Assembly: GCA_964030785.1 (NCBI GenBank)
Contig: OZ034968.1
Location: 25,361,686 to 25,425,685 of the forward strand
DNA length: 64,000 bases
Direction of reading: 5' to 3'
From: Siderastrea siderea
Lineage: Eukaryota > Cnidaria > Anthozoa > Scleractinia > Rhizangiidae
In this document: piece by piece, positions 36,133-46,928 of the stretch
Numbering within the stretch: position 1 is the first letter of the stretch
How the letters are laid out: the number at the start of each line of letters is the position of its first letter
The notes under the pieces: model-generated
Seen by the model: the letters and a program-made list of their open reading frames with translations, nothing else
What the model was told of the DNA's origin: nothing
The model's database searches: none
Made by a program: the position numbers and the translations under genes

Positions 36133-36894
36133 CTCCTCATGGATGCATCAATACTCGTGGGAAAAACTAATTTCATAGCTGTTGATCGTGACAATATATT
36201 GGAAACAACATTTGACGAACTACGATCAGTGGAGGATCCCAGAATAACTTTTCAAGTAGAGTTTTATGGCGAACAGGCTCAGGACAGTGGAGGACCAAGA
36301 AAAGAATGGATCAGACTTTGTAACCAACAGACCAAGACCAAATACTTTGACCATGGACTTAAGGAACACTTAGCAGAAGACTACTATTTTTTGGGACAGA
36401 TGGCTGCAATTGCACTTCTACAGAATGGCCAGGCACCAATTAAGTATTTTCCTGAAGATCTTATAAATGACATTTTTGTCAGCGAAGAATCAGAGATATC
36501 GCCATGTGTTTTGAAGCTTCGCGAGGGACTAGATAGTCTTGGCATTCACATGTTTGCTCGAAAGTTCCCGCAATTTCTTTACTTGCTCAGACCATCGCAA
36601 AATAATGCCAGATTGACAGTTCCGATGATCCTTCATCTCCTTAAACCCACGTTTTCTGAGGAACGCTCTAACAGCCTTATGTATGAGAAAGCTATTTATG
36701 GAAAGTTTGTAAAGTACCTAAGAGAAGTATCAAGTGGGCGTCGTGTGACCAGTTTAGAAAACGTCTTGGAATTTGTGACCGGTGCAAGTGAAGAGCCCAT
36801 TTTTTTCTCAAACAACCTAGCATCCATTTCATGGTTGCCATTGTGTCTGAAGCAAAAGAGGTCGAAGAGGATAACAACACTAATGGACAGGTAA
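36133..36894 (+). CDS. HECT domain N-lobe region
   Basis: Reads VDRDNILETTFDELRSVED, then ITFQVEFYGEQAQDSGGPRK and EWIRL: the canonical HECT start (R.xIL...F, v.F.gE...D.GG..kEW). The frame continues through FLGQMAAIALLQNG and VKYLREVSSGRRVTSLENVL, the middle of the HECT fold. It leaves the expected frame around 36.8 kb at a T-rich stretch; another frame then reads VAIVSEAKEVEEDNN. HECT proteins transfer ubiquitin from E2 to substrate through a C-lobe cysteine, found here at 37752. The 5' edge is set at a CTTAAG acceptor and is uncertain. Confidence 0.75.
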   Translation, partial: LLMDASILVGKTNFIAVDRDNILETTFDELRSVEDPRITFQVEFYGEQAQDSGGPRKEWIRLCNQQTKTKYFDHGLKEHLAEDYYFLGQMAAIALLQNGQAPIKYFPEDLINDIFVSEESEISPCVLKLREGLDSLGIHMFARKFPQFLYLLRPSQNNARLTVPMILHLLKPTFSEERSNSLMYEKAIYGKFVKYLREVSSGRRVTSLENVLEFVTGASEEPIFFSNNLASISWLPLCLKQKRSKRITTLMDR

Positions 36895-37690
36895 ATGCAC
36901 AGTTTAGACACTCCCAAGATCAAACCAACCATCAGTTGCTTTGATTCTGAATTTTGAGTCTAGATGATACCCTTAAGTGTGGCCATTCACAACACTTTAT
37001 TAAGATATTGTTTCTTTAATTACTGTAATGACTGAGTAGAAATTTTGGAAGTTTCTCTTGTCAATGAAAGAACATTAATAGTAACTTGTTTCTGAGATTA
37101 TGGGGAGGACACCCCCGACCAACATTTTCTTTAGAACCTCCTGCAACCCTGTTAAAACTGGTGCCCAAACATCATGGATTTTTAATCACAGGGCTGGGCT
37201 AGATAACTTTTTGTTGGATTGGTGCTACCATCTTTAAATATTGTTGTTAATGGACAAGTTAGGAATGAAATTTCCTTTCAGTGATTTTAGCATCAACATT
37301 AGCACAGAAAGTTACACAACCATTCATGCCAGAGTTCTCAAACCCATGACTGATTAACAATGTTGTGATACTCACAATTTTTCCTTTACTTGGCTGTTTC
37401 AAGTACTTCAGCCACAATGAAATGATCAAAATGCGAAAGAAATGCCATACTTTTGGCAGATATTGGGGAATGTTTACCTAGATATGGTAGTGTTAGTTGG
37501 TGTCCTGGTTTATATAGCCTGTGACGTGCTTTTAGTTTTCAAAACATAACTTGGTCCTTTACCATTTTGAACAGTACAAGTCTGACTTTTATGACCACAC
37601 CTCTCCTTGTCACTGGGATAGGTTAAGGGCCACAAAATTTGTACTAACAAATTTTTTATTATTAAAAGAGTTGTCTTAAAGACTTTTTTA

Positions 37691-37868
37691 AACAAAGGAA
37701 CCAAGAGAGAAGCGAAGAGCGATTCCTGACTTCTTTCCAAGGGCACATACATGTTCCAACATGATGCATCTTCCACGTGGCACTATCAAACTACCATTGC
37801 CACCTGATGAGGAATTATTTACCATTTATGATTACGCCTTTAAAAATTTCCATTTTGGTGCAAAGTGA
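37691..37868 (+). CDS. HECT C-lobe tail with catalytic cysteine
   Basis: The frame opens after a TAA near 37690 and reads IPDFFPRAHTCSNMMHLPRG, the active-site motif in which Cys (TGT 37752-37754) accepts ubiquitin. It continues TIKLPLPPDEELFTIYDYAF and ends FHFGAK at TGA 37866. This matches the expected last ~45 residues of a HECT domain. About 800 bp separate it from the N-lobe part, either an intron or decayed sequence. Too short to be obvious as an open frame. Confidence 0.7.
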
Positions 37869-39200
37869 TAACACAATTCAAGTCACAGTATGACTTTCAT
37901 TCAGTCTCACATGTTTAGTTTTGACTGGAGCATGTACATGTAAAGTGTTTCTTGGTGAGTTTTGCTCTATTCTGCTTCCACATCTTCAGTGACAGTGAAA
38001 GTGAAGAACACTTGTAAGTTAGCAGTTACAATTTAGTTTTGCATGCACCTATTCTCAGTTTGATAAAAGTGCAAGTAGCTGGTGAAAAGGTTAGGCTGCT
38101 CTAACAAAACAGGGAGCAAAATGTGTTTACAAATGTCTTTTCGTTTAATCTTCTCTGAATTTCAAAGTTGTAGTTTTCAGTTCCTATTTTGCAGACGTTC
38201 TCTAGGTATTAGGAAGAGTTTGACCTAGTATTTGTTGATGTTTTATTAAAGTGGAGGTACCTTGTACATTAGCTGCCACTGTTACTTTGAACACTTGCTT
38301 GGAAACACTGGTGTTTTGTCAATAGGGGGCCATTTGTGTAAGGAGGAGGGGAAGGTCAAGGACTGTTGTGCATCTCTAGTTTCTTGAGACTCCAGTTTGA
38401 CTCCTAGTTACCAAACATTTCTGCAGGAATAGGCTTCACTTTTTTTTTGTTTGCGAGAGCGTAAAAATGAAGTTTTCTTCTTTTTTATCTTCAAAGGCAT
38501 ATTAGTGTGTTTTAATAATAAATTCACCAAAGTGTCAAGGTGGTCACAATCTGTCTTCAGCAGCAGATGAATGCAGCAAGCTTGTAGTAAAACTAGAAAA
38601 TTGTAAAAGCTTGGTCTGTTATTCTCACTGATGAGCAAGGCTCAGACTCTAGTTCGATTGTTTGCATGCAAACCTTGCTGTAATGTTACAATTATTGTTG
38701 AGGTCTAGTTAAGTTTACCACCATCACCTGCGATTCTCATTTCATTTTCAATGAGTGCGCGTGCCTTTGAGGAAAGAAATTATGCGCAGTAAGGATACAC
38801 AAAGCTATTGAATGGAATCATCTTTAATTCTTCTTAAAATGATGACCAGTACGAAGCAGTCGTTCAGGCATGACCTTGATGAGCAGTTTCGAGAAATAAC
38901 CATCAAGTAAGTTATTATTCAATAAATGGGTTTCATTAGTCACACACTGTGGAAATTGCTGTGCTCAAACTCTGCAGTGAGAACTGCCACTCTTCTGCAT
39001 TCCTCAGTTCTCAAATGAAAATATGTAGATTTTGAAGGCAAAAAACTATCAGAATAACATTCGCTTATTTTTCTTGTTTAATGTTTGTCTAAAAACACTT
39101 AAATAAAGAAAGGGCAAAAAGGGGGGTGGGGTCACTAGTTGTACTCTGTTTTAATTACCAGTAGCTTTCTCTTCCTTGGAACCCTAGATGCCCGGAGGGG
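37869..39200. other. Element interior without a supported gene
   Basis: Two small splice-bounded frames look exon-like (37990-38013, Asp/Glu/Ser codons before GTAAGT; 38839-38906, MMTSTKQSFRHDLDEQF before GTAAGT), but neither joins to a known neighbour, so they are not called. Confidence 0.4.
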
Positions 39201-39203
39201 GTA

Positions 39204-40109
39204 CTAACCAATAGGGCCTATACCGAGAGATGCCGCTAAACAGGGTACATAATTTCTTGCAAGTCTGTACAAAACAGGGTCTGAAACTGACCTAAACAGG
39301 GTATGATTAAAAGACTGTTGTCCTTGAATATGGTCTGTAATATATACGGTATATCCGTGTATTATAAATCCCCAACGAATCAATGAGTGATGGCCATCTA
39401 AGTGCCACAACGAGTTTGGCCAAGGGACAAGGTACACTCTGCGAGAAACTAAAGCACCCCATCTCAAAGCTGTGTGCCTTGGATCAACCTTGTTCAGGCT
39501 ATCTCTGATCCTTCTTCTCTGAATTGTGTATCCCATTGCTCTAAAGTATCCTCGTAGGTAAGGTTCGCCCGTGGTTGACCCATGACGTGAAATGTAATCA
39601 CGAATTATATCGTCTATTTGTTCATTGGTGATGCTACTGAACAGAGATAAATGTTCCAGTTCAAATAAACGAACTCGACGCATAATGGTCCTGCGAGATA
39701 CTCTAAATATGCTAGCAATTTTTTGCCACGTGAAGACGACCCCTCTCAACTCCTCCTGGCGGAATATGAACCGATGGTCTACCTGGACCTCCCTTCTCCA
39801 CCATTTGACAAGGAACAGAAGTAACTCGAGATGTTCTTGATGCACAGATTCCAAAATGTTGGAGAACTTCTCAAGTAATTCGGAAAACACCAGTCTTAGA
39901 TCGTCCAACAGTTTCAAATCAGTTTCTTCCGTGACTATCCCTGCCAACTGACCGGTTAATCTTACCGTTCTCTCCAGGAGATCTACATGGGTTAAGACTT
40001 CGGCATGGTGCTCATTGCTAGCAGTTGAGCTCTGACTGAGAATTTCCTCTGTCCTGTTTAAAACATGCTCAAAGAAAGCCTTGATCCCTGATTCCACTTC
40101 TTCCGCCAT
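39204..40109 (-). pseudogene. Integrase-like (rve/DDE) transposase, truncated
   Basis: ATG at 40107-40109 gives MAEEVESGIKAFFEHV, a helical N-part, then an HTH (WQKIASIFRVSRRTIMRRV), a second helical domain (DDIIRDYISRHGSTTGEPY), and LWHLDGHHSLIRWGFIIHG, carrying the first catalytic Asp of the DDE core. The expected continuation with the second Asp and Glu is missing. From about 39340 the sequence becomes a repeat with ACCCTGTTTAGG-type motifs that stays open by chance to 39204. The enzyme is therefore inactive. It faces the HECT gene from the opposite end of the element. Confidence 0.75.
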
Positions 40110-40123
40110 ATTTGTTAGAGTTA

Positions 40124-40441
40124 TGTCCAGTACCCGCGAATTTGATCGCTCGTCCCAGACCCCAAAATTGAATAAATGAGTGCGAACATTGAATGAATAC
40201 GCACGAATTGAATTGAATGAATATGAACCGATTGAAAATATGTTGGTAGATTGAATTGAATAAATAAGGATGACTAAAACTGAATAAGTTAGAAGAATTG
40301 AATTGAATGGATAGTTTGGTAAATTAAATTGAATGAATTTTGGAGGATTAAATTGAATGAATATAGAAAAACTAAATGAATACAAGGATTAAATTAAATG
40401 AATATGGTGATATTGAATATTGCTACATTTGGCTTGCCATA
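40124..40441 (-). repeat. Right TIR of the HECT/transposase element
   Basis: Reverse complement matches the left TIR nearly base for base apart from small indels. The outer boundary GGCTTGCCATA is followed by G and then GTTGTG. Confidence 0.8.
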
Positions 40442-40870
40442 GGTTGTGAAAACCACAAAGAAATTCTTCATCGCAAACTATACAATACAATACTTTATTG
40501 ACACTCCCCTGGTGGGGCTTTTCAGTGACAATATAAGGTAAAAGAAATCTAATTTAAAAAACAGTTAACAATTCATTTAAAAATGTACGCGCTATTTATA
40601 CAAAAAGAATACGAGAAATGTATAACTGACGTGAGTTAAAGATTTTTTTGTTCTTTTTAATTTTCCCGATTGAGCAGCCAGCTCAAAAACTTGTGCATTC
40701 TACGTGTTTCATCAGAGTTTCCAAACACTCGAAACAACAAAGGCCCCCGACCTCGTGCTTTCATCTGTGTCTCGTGTTCGGAAACCCTGACGAAATTCTT
40801 ATTTTTGAAATATTACGTGAAAATGTGATATCTATCACATCGGCAGCATATTCTTGAGTGTTTACTTGGC
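40442..40870. other. Spacer between the transposon and Ly6 locus B
   Basis: Starts with the flanking GTTGTG. A TACAATACAATACTTTATTG stretch near 40480-40500 resembles the 3' tail of a non-LTR element. No exon seen. Confidence 0.4.
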
Positions 40871-40871
40871 G

Positions 40872-41040
40872 CTGAATGGCCGTTTTCTGGTGATGTGGAT
40901 GGTAGCCAAGTATTTTATACAAGGTGTTCGCGTGGCTTTAAAGCTTCCGTCGGTAATCTTTTGCTGAAGGTGTGGCTTAGCAGGTTGTTCACTTTTTATT
41001 TCGTAAGATTTCCAACAACGCTTTGCCAAATAAAAATATT
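40872..41040 (+). promoter_or_regulatory. Decayed Ly6-type promoter, locus B
   Basis: Aligns with the promoters at 11.8 and 47.9 kb through GCGTGGCTTTAAAGC and CTTTTGCTGAAGGTG, but the inverted CCAAT box reads GAATGG instead of GATTGG (near 40874) and the CRE-like site TGATGTGG instead of TGACGTGG (40891). Confidence 0.5.
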
Positions 41041-41041
41041 A

Positions 41042-41081
41042 ATGCTGCTTGCTTTTGCTTCTCTGTTCTGGTTCTCCGTGG
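41042..41081 (+). pseudogene. Ly6 locus B leader exon with lost ancestral start
   Basis: Aligned to the leader at 48089, the ancestral ATG-AAA is ATA-AAA at 41030-41035. The first remaining ATG in frame is at 41042, giving the shorter MLLAFASLFWFSVG, still hydrophobic enough for a signal peptide. Donor GTAAGTAC follows in phase 1. Confidence 0.55.
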
Positions 41082-41960
41082 GTAAGTACAAGTATCCTCT
41101 GTCTTTTTTAATTTTCAAATCCTAGGTTAATTCAGTCGCGCTATGAACATCACTTCGCTTTAATTTCAATGAAATTTTAGATAATTTAAATGAACTTATC
41201 AAAGCAAATATTACGTGGTCCTGGGTCGGGCATTCAGTTCAATCCTAAAAATTAAACAGACTACAAGTCTTGGTGTTTCTCCAAACAGCAAACAACAGTA
41301 AATATTTAAAATCAGTGAAATGCCTTGGACATTGAAACAGTCATTAACGACAAAGTGATTGTACTCAAGGGAAACCGTTCCGTTCGCTCTGCTTCTTAAT
41401 ATTTGCAATTCCAAGGATTTTGTTTATTGAAACTTAGCAAATTGCTTTCAATTCTAGGTTGTTTTGAGCAGTGCACGTGCACGTGATAGCTACTTATACA
41501 CTAGTTTGAAGACAACCAGAACTTAATTGCAAGCTTAATTACATTGAATCTTGTGGCTTAATATCTACAGGTTATATCTAAAGGGCAAACGTACTGAATG
41601 CTCTTTGATTTAGACAGAGGCACTTTGCTTAGTCAAGAGAGGGCATGATTACTCGTTCCTGATTAGGTGGTTGGTCAAGTGCGCTATTTTTTCAATCAGT
41701 TAGCTTTGAAGATTAAAACAAAACTCTCTCCTCGGAGTTTGCCAATGCTTGACTTTTTGACTTTTATTTGAATAAAAGAAAAGCCAGTCGGGATACAGCT
41801 TGAAAAGAAAACCCGAAAACCAAATTTCGATGCCTTGCAAGAAACAACTTAAACATATTTTTCGCGTTTAATCTTGAAAAAACTTGGCATTAGTGATTGA
41901 AAGAAATTCACTCATGGCGGCTTAGGACTTTCCCCGCTCTCTTTAGTGTTTTCAACGCCT

Positions 41961-41988
41961 CGCTCTTACTGAAGGTGCAGCTCAACAG
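41961..41988 (+). promoter_or_regulatory. Isolated Ly6 promoter fragment
   Basis: CTGAAGGTGCAGCTCAACAG matches the block just upstream of the leader exons at 11952 and 48089. No leader exon follows it. It lies inside the locus B intron and is probably a duplicated scrap. Confidence 0.4.
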
Positions 41989-42149
41989 TAGCGAAATCCC
42001 ATGTCTGTATGTGGCGAAACTCTCAAAATTTATTCCCTAAAGTATAATTACTTCTGTTCTAAATATTATTAATGAGGTGATGGGTTCCCATGTTAGTAGA
42101 CAAGGGGTGTAAATAAACACTAACAATGTTCTGTGTCATGTTTTTGCAG

Positions 42150-42507
42150 GATATGGCCTCAGAGTGCAACCAGTGTGTTTTTTTTAAAGAGTTGGGATTC
42201 CTGTAAGAATAATTCACGAAGGGTGACTTGTTCTTCCGGTGAGGATCGCTGTGTCAAAGCCCATGTGGAAGGCAAAGTGAACGGCTTATCCCTCGCCATG
42301 TACGCTAAAGGTTGTGCCGAGGCAGCAGATTGCACCGAGGACGGCTGTAAGAAACTCCCTCAGGATCCCCGTCTGGAGATTACCATGTGCAAATACGAGT
42401 GCTGTAGTGATGGTCTGTGTAAACTGGAAAATTTGAGCTGTAAGCTTAAAACGGACAAGAGAAAGGAAGAAAACCATGACACCTTCAAATCCAACCTGTC
42501 CGTTTAG
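42150..42507 (+). pseudogene. Ly6/uPAR domain exon, locus B, frameshifted
   Basis: Acceptor TTTTTGCAG precedes the exon. The opening CxxC pair (ECNQC) reads in one frame, and all later cysteines, including SWDSCKNNSRRVTCSS, GEDRCVK and KYECCSDGLCK, in another; the shift falls at or near an eight-T run (42178-42185). Phase 1 from the leader at 41081 gives a third frame that stops at once, so a second one-base discrepancy lies near the exon start. The tail is charged (KLKTDKRKEENHD) rather than hydrophobic, so no GPI signal remains. Most likely a pseudogene. Confidence 0.7.
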
Positions 42508-42610
42508 AACTCTTAGCCTGCGCAGCAAGCCAACTACACATGGTGCGTAGGCTAAAATGTCTCGACTTGATGGAATAGTTTAATTAAATATTTCCCTCCT
42601 CCTCTGCGAA

Positions 42611-42800
42611 GGAAAGTCTAAATATATAACAAAGCACTTAATGTATAGTCCCGAGGGAAACAGTTAGTTTTGTTTTCCCGAGTGTCCTGATGTTTCCCTC
42701 GACTTCGTCCCGGGAAACATCAGGACTCGAGGGAAAACAAAACTAACTAGTTTCCCGAGGGACTATACATTAAGTGCTTTGTTATATATTTAGACTTTCC
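42611..42800. mobile_element. 190-bp foldback element
   Basis: Arms of about 88 bp: GGAAAGTCTAAATATATAAC at the left end mirrors GTTATATATTTAGACTTTCC at the right, with a short centre around GTCGAAGTCG. Internal TTTCCC/GGGAAA blocks are repeated. No coding capacity; a typical foldback MITE. Confidence 0.85.
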
Positions 42801-43915
42801 CTTAAACAATCATATGGCAAAACCAAACAAACAAAGACGGCACAACTTCTTTATTTACAACCGTCAATCCTGCTGAATCACTCACTCAGAATAAGTCTTA
42901 ACTTAATTACAAATGTTCTGAAGTACATGAAAAAGTTAAATATGCTTTTATAACCTCAATAACGAATACAAAATTATTTGGAATTGTAAAAATTGATAGT
43001 AACATTTGCTCCAGAAAAGTTATTTATCAGCATTTATCTCGTAGCAACCACCTTCTGTCTATGCCTACGCTTTGCGTAATAAGCGGGCTCTCAAAAAAAC
43101 TTCACTGACTGATATGAATTAAACATGATCCGGTTGTATTCACTGTAATTTCCGGTTTGACAGGCCTGAGTTATATGTCCTGGTAAATTTAAGCAAAATT
43201 ACCGAGCGGAAGAACATGACTTCAACATCAGGTTGCAACAACCATACTAAAATCCAAATGAAAGCTAAGCTTTATCTATTTATACGCGAAGGGTTCGGTT
43301 TGAGGCTAAGACACTTAGCCTTTCAATAATACACTTATTTTTACCACAATGGCATCCCTTTCATATACCAAGGCAAAAACTGTACCCTTCTTTTATACCT
43401 CAAGGATGAAAAAAAAAAAAAAAAAAAAAGAATACCCTATGGTCACCGCGGTTTTCAGTTTTTGTGGGCTTTCAATTTCGTGTGTTTCACGTTGTTATTT
43501 CTGCCAAAATTTAGAACCCTTTTATAACATTAGCTGCCATCTCTTTCGCTTTGCAGCGCATTTTGTAACAATTTTTTGTATCCTTTAATTAACTGTGAGC
43601 TTAAGGAAGGCACCGGGAGCAGCATCCCCTTACAGCCCTCTGTAGCGAGTACCCCCCGGTATTAGCATGACCTCATGCAGGCAAGAGGAAAATCGCTGAA
43701 ACGGCTTATAAACCAGTATAGCAGCGATAAACAGAGCGAGCATGTTTGTTGCAAAATTCTCCGCATCATGCTCACTTTCATCACTATTTTTATACAGTAA
43801 AATTTCAGAAGATATAAACTCTAATAGCTCAGCCATTACGCAATGCGGTAAGGACACAACGCCGACTCACAGCCTAAGCTTGAGGCACCTGGGGTTTTAA
43901 TCAAGGTCAAAACAC
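42801..43915. other. No gene recognised
   Basis: Contains a poly(A) run of 19 near 43411-43429, which could mark the end of a retroposed sequence. Short open frames lack motifs. Confidence 0.4.
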
Positions 43916-43919
43916 ATAA

Positions 43920-44067
43920 ACTACATAGAATAGAATAGAATAGAATAGAATAGAATAGAGTAGAGTAGAGTAGAGTAGAGTAGAGTAGAGTAGAGTGGAG
44001 TAGAGTAGAGTAGAATAGAATAGAATAGAATAGAATAGAATAGAATAGAACAGAATAGAATAGAAAA
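43920..44067 (+). repeat. (TAGAA)n/(TAGAG)n pentanucleotide microsatellite
   Basis: About 29 pentamer units. TAGAA units flank a central block of about a dozen TAGAG units with one TGGAG, so a variant arose in the middle and spread. Confidence 0.95.
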
Positions 44068-44209
44068 TTTATTTACGTGTCATACCGTCTAGCTTGGAAA
44101 ACTCCCATACTAATTTGGGGACACAAAATAAATACTAAAATTGGAAAAAAATCCAATACTACTATAATCATCCAATACTAATCATACTAATCTAACAAAC
44201 TAGAAGTAG

Positions 44210-44875
44210 CTGATCACGCCGGGCCAGCAGAGGGCACGAAGCTGCACGCTCGGAAAAACTTTTGCGTCTTTTATCCGATAGAGCTCAAACTTTGCACAAT
44301 GATAGAACTTTTTATTCCAAACAATCGTATCGTTTTTGTTTTTTTATTTTAACGGTTTTTGGCGGGGAAATGACGTCACGGTGCAAAAGGCAAATTTTCA
44401 ATTGTCTCTTATGGCACAAAAAGTATATGATTCTGAAAGAACTCATTGAGATAAAGTGAAATGCGAAGAAATTATTGAAAAAGCTCGATCCGTCTTGAAG
44501 ATATAAAGTTCGGAAGTTTGAATTTTCCGCCATTTTGTTACTATTTTTAGAACATTTATAAAATTCAGATCTTTATATCTTCAAGACGGATTGAGGTTTT
44601 TCAATGATTTTTTCGCATTTCACTTTATCCCAACAAGTTCTTTCAGAATCATGTACTTTTTGTGCCATAACAGGAAAACGAAAATTTGCCTTTAGCACTG
44701 TGGCGTCATTTTCCCGCCAAAAACCGTTAGAATCAAAAAACAAAAACGATACGATTGTTTGGAATAAAAAGTTCTATTATTGTGCAAAGTTTGAGCTCTA
44801 TCGGATAAAAGACGCAAAAGTTTTTCCGAGCATGCAGCTTCGAGCCCTCTCCTGGCCCGGCGTGGATTTGATAAT
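44210..44875. mobile_element. 660-bp foldback element
   Basis: Arms of about 310 bp meet near 44540. The left holds CGCCGGGCCAG, GGATAAAAGACGC-type sequence in complement and TCCGTCTTGAAGATATAAAG; the right is its inverse (CTTTATATCTTCAAGACGGA). Arms differ by scattered substitutions. The open frames on either arm are mirror images of each other and not genes. Confidence 0.85.
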
Positions 44876-44879
44876 CAGT

Positions 44880-46000
44880 AATTGAATAATGATCGCTAAA
44901 AAGTCGAAACAAAAAATGATAAAATTGTATAGTTATGCTGAACAGAGGGAACAGCCCTTGCATCCATCATCCACCAGTGAACTTATATCGCATTAACGAA
45001 TCTTATTTTTAAAAGTATTTTAAATTTTTGCAGATCTAACATCTGGAGATAATTTGAATCAATCTAATATGAATCAATCTAGATAGTACATGCCTGTACG
45101 TACATGTATATAGCGTGCGTGACCCAGCAGTTTCGCGTTTCAGTTGTTCATAACGCGCGTACTCAAAAACATCCTACCGACAAAGCTGATTCAAGTTATC
45201 ACTGAAAAAATTTAGAGCTGGTAACATGCTCTTGATTATTTAATAGCCCCTCGCAATGCTGGTGATCAGTTCTTTACAAATTGTTGGTTAAAACGGAGTT
45301 ATTTCCAAAATATATTTTGATCCAATTTTTAGCTGGCGTTTCAGTTTCAATAATAACTGCCAATAATTTTGTGGAATATGCCAAGACTTATATTTAAGCA
45401 ATAGAGGACTTTTTCTGTGTTTACATAGCCTCATCTAAACTGTGCTGTCGGTTAAAAATACACAAATTTGCCAAAGCGTGGCAAAAACTTTTTTTTTTTC
45501 ATTACTTTGCTCAGCGCTCAAGTTATGCCGAGTTGTTTTTTTCATTCAGCTCATGTCTTTCTTTTGCTTTTTGTTCCTCGGGCTTAGGGGGGAAGAGTTA
45601 GCCAAGTCCCAAATCAAAATTTGGCAAATTTTTCTCCATTTCCTAAATATTTGTACTTGAAATTACTTTATGAGTCTTGTGAAAGCTTTGAAATGTTTTC
45701 GAATTGTACCGGGAAATATAGAAAGCGTGACGTCACAACCGTGTTTACATACTCTCATCTAAACACACCTATCGACCAATGAGAGCGCGCGTACTATCTT
45801 AAATATTTTATAATACTCATTAGTATAAATCTACTAGTGTTCTATCATAAATGCTGCAATCTGATTGGCTACCCTACTCGCTATCTATTCCGTGATAGAT
45901 AGTGAGTAGCGAAAAGGTGAGTGGCAGGCACAGTCTTATACTTCAAAATAACAGTGCAATAATGTAAAACTTTTCACTTTAGTGGAATATTAATCGAGAT
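44880..46000. other. No gene recognised; small hairpin at its end
   Basis: A short hairpin at about 45873-45910 pairs CTACTCGCTATCTAT with ATAGATAGTGAGTAG. Nothing else supported. Confidence 0.4.
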
Positions 46001-46011
46001 TTATACTAAAA

Positions 46012-46113
46012 CAATTAGATTATTCGCTCTCGATTTCTATGCGTGACATTTGATTCGGCCTTCGGCCTCATCAATCATCACGCGATAGAAATCTCGAGCT
46101 CATAATCCAATTG
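46012..46113. mobile_element. ~100-bp imperfect hairpin MITE
   Basis: CAATTAGATTATTCGCTCTC at the left mirrors the GAGCTCATAATCCAATTG end. The centre is GGCCTTCGGCC. Arms of about 48 bp with a few mismatches. Confidence 0.75.
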
Positions 46114-46829
46114 TTAAATACAAAATGCGCCAGTATTGGTAAATTTATGTTATTCGATACGAGATGTGACACAAAGCTTTATTCAATAAAAAAACATGTA
46201 CTACCTAGCAACATTCACGAAAACTGTAACAAACTGCAAACAGGAATTTTTTATAGTCTTCTTTTGTGGCTGGTGAAAAGTTTTAACCTTAATCAACCCT
46301 CACTTTCCTATTTTTAACATTCCCTTTACGTTGATTGGCTGTTTTCTTGACTGGTCAAGTCCTTTCAACATCCACGGAGACCCAGGGGCTGGTAATCGGG
46401 GTGAGAAGCAGATAAAACGGGCGAAATGGGTTCAAGCTGAAGCCTGGTGCAAGCGAAAGTTTACAAGACGGGCGGGTGGGCCCCTGGGAAGACACCTTTA
46501 ACGGACTAGTTCAAAAGCCATCTGCGTTCTTGCTTCTGATGGAGCACAAATTTTGAGGCATTAAATTTTTTGTGCCCAATCAGCGATCAGCTTATTTCCC
46601 CGTTCCTTTCATAACGTCTTACACAGGGTGCAACTTTACTAAATCTTGTACCCCGATCTCATGCACTCGTGCGTACTGAAATCAACTTTTTGTGTCGCTC
46701 GTACGATAGGCCTACCGTCGAAGAAAGGTTTAGTAATATGCGAACCAAAAAAGTCGAGAAATCGAGAAATTTGGCAAGGATAATCAAGGAAAAAGAAAAC
46801 AAGCACGAAAATCAGATTGAGGTATCGTG

Positions 46830-46858
46830 AAAAGTTCACACCTTAGGTGTGAACTTTT
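46830..46858. promoter_or_regulatory. Brachyury-like palindrome 1
   Basis: Perfect 14-base arms (AAAAGTTCACACCT / AGGTGTGAACTTTT) around a single T. Each arm contains the T-box half-site AGGTGTGA. Binding is not shown by sequence alone. Confidence 0.55.
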
Positions 46859-46928
46859 AGAAGCATGCAGTTTGGAGCAGACGCAAAGGCAAGTTGTGGT
46901 CGCAATCAAATTCTAACTGCATGCTTTT

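Larger units (their letters stand above)
32020..40441. mobile_element. 8.4-kb TIR element carrying HECT-ligase-like and integrase-like genes
   Basis: Arms of about 315 bp at 32020-32336 and 40124-40441 are inverted copies starting TATGGCAAGCCAAATGTAG, and are full of ATTCATTCAATT-type subterminal motifs. The hexamer GTTGTG lies at 32014-32019 and 40443-40448, a probable target duplication of 6-7 bp. Inside, a HECT-type gene reads rightward from 32403 and an integrase-like gene reads leftward from 40109, each starting 330-385 bp from its own end. Both are damaged. The family is not certain; a rve/IS481-like eukaryotic DNA transposon is my best guess. Confidence 0.75.

Noticed and set aside
36692..36932. 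Minus-strand frames over the HECT exon
   Set aside because: They mirror the HECT coding sequence and carry no domain.
38839..38906. Small ATG-initiated exon with a GTAAGT donor in the HECT element
   Set aside because: No partner exon downstream in a compatible phase before the opposing transposase gene; likely chance.
44262..44963. Several frames of 65-93 codons on both strands
   Set aside because: All are mirror-image readings of a foldback element.
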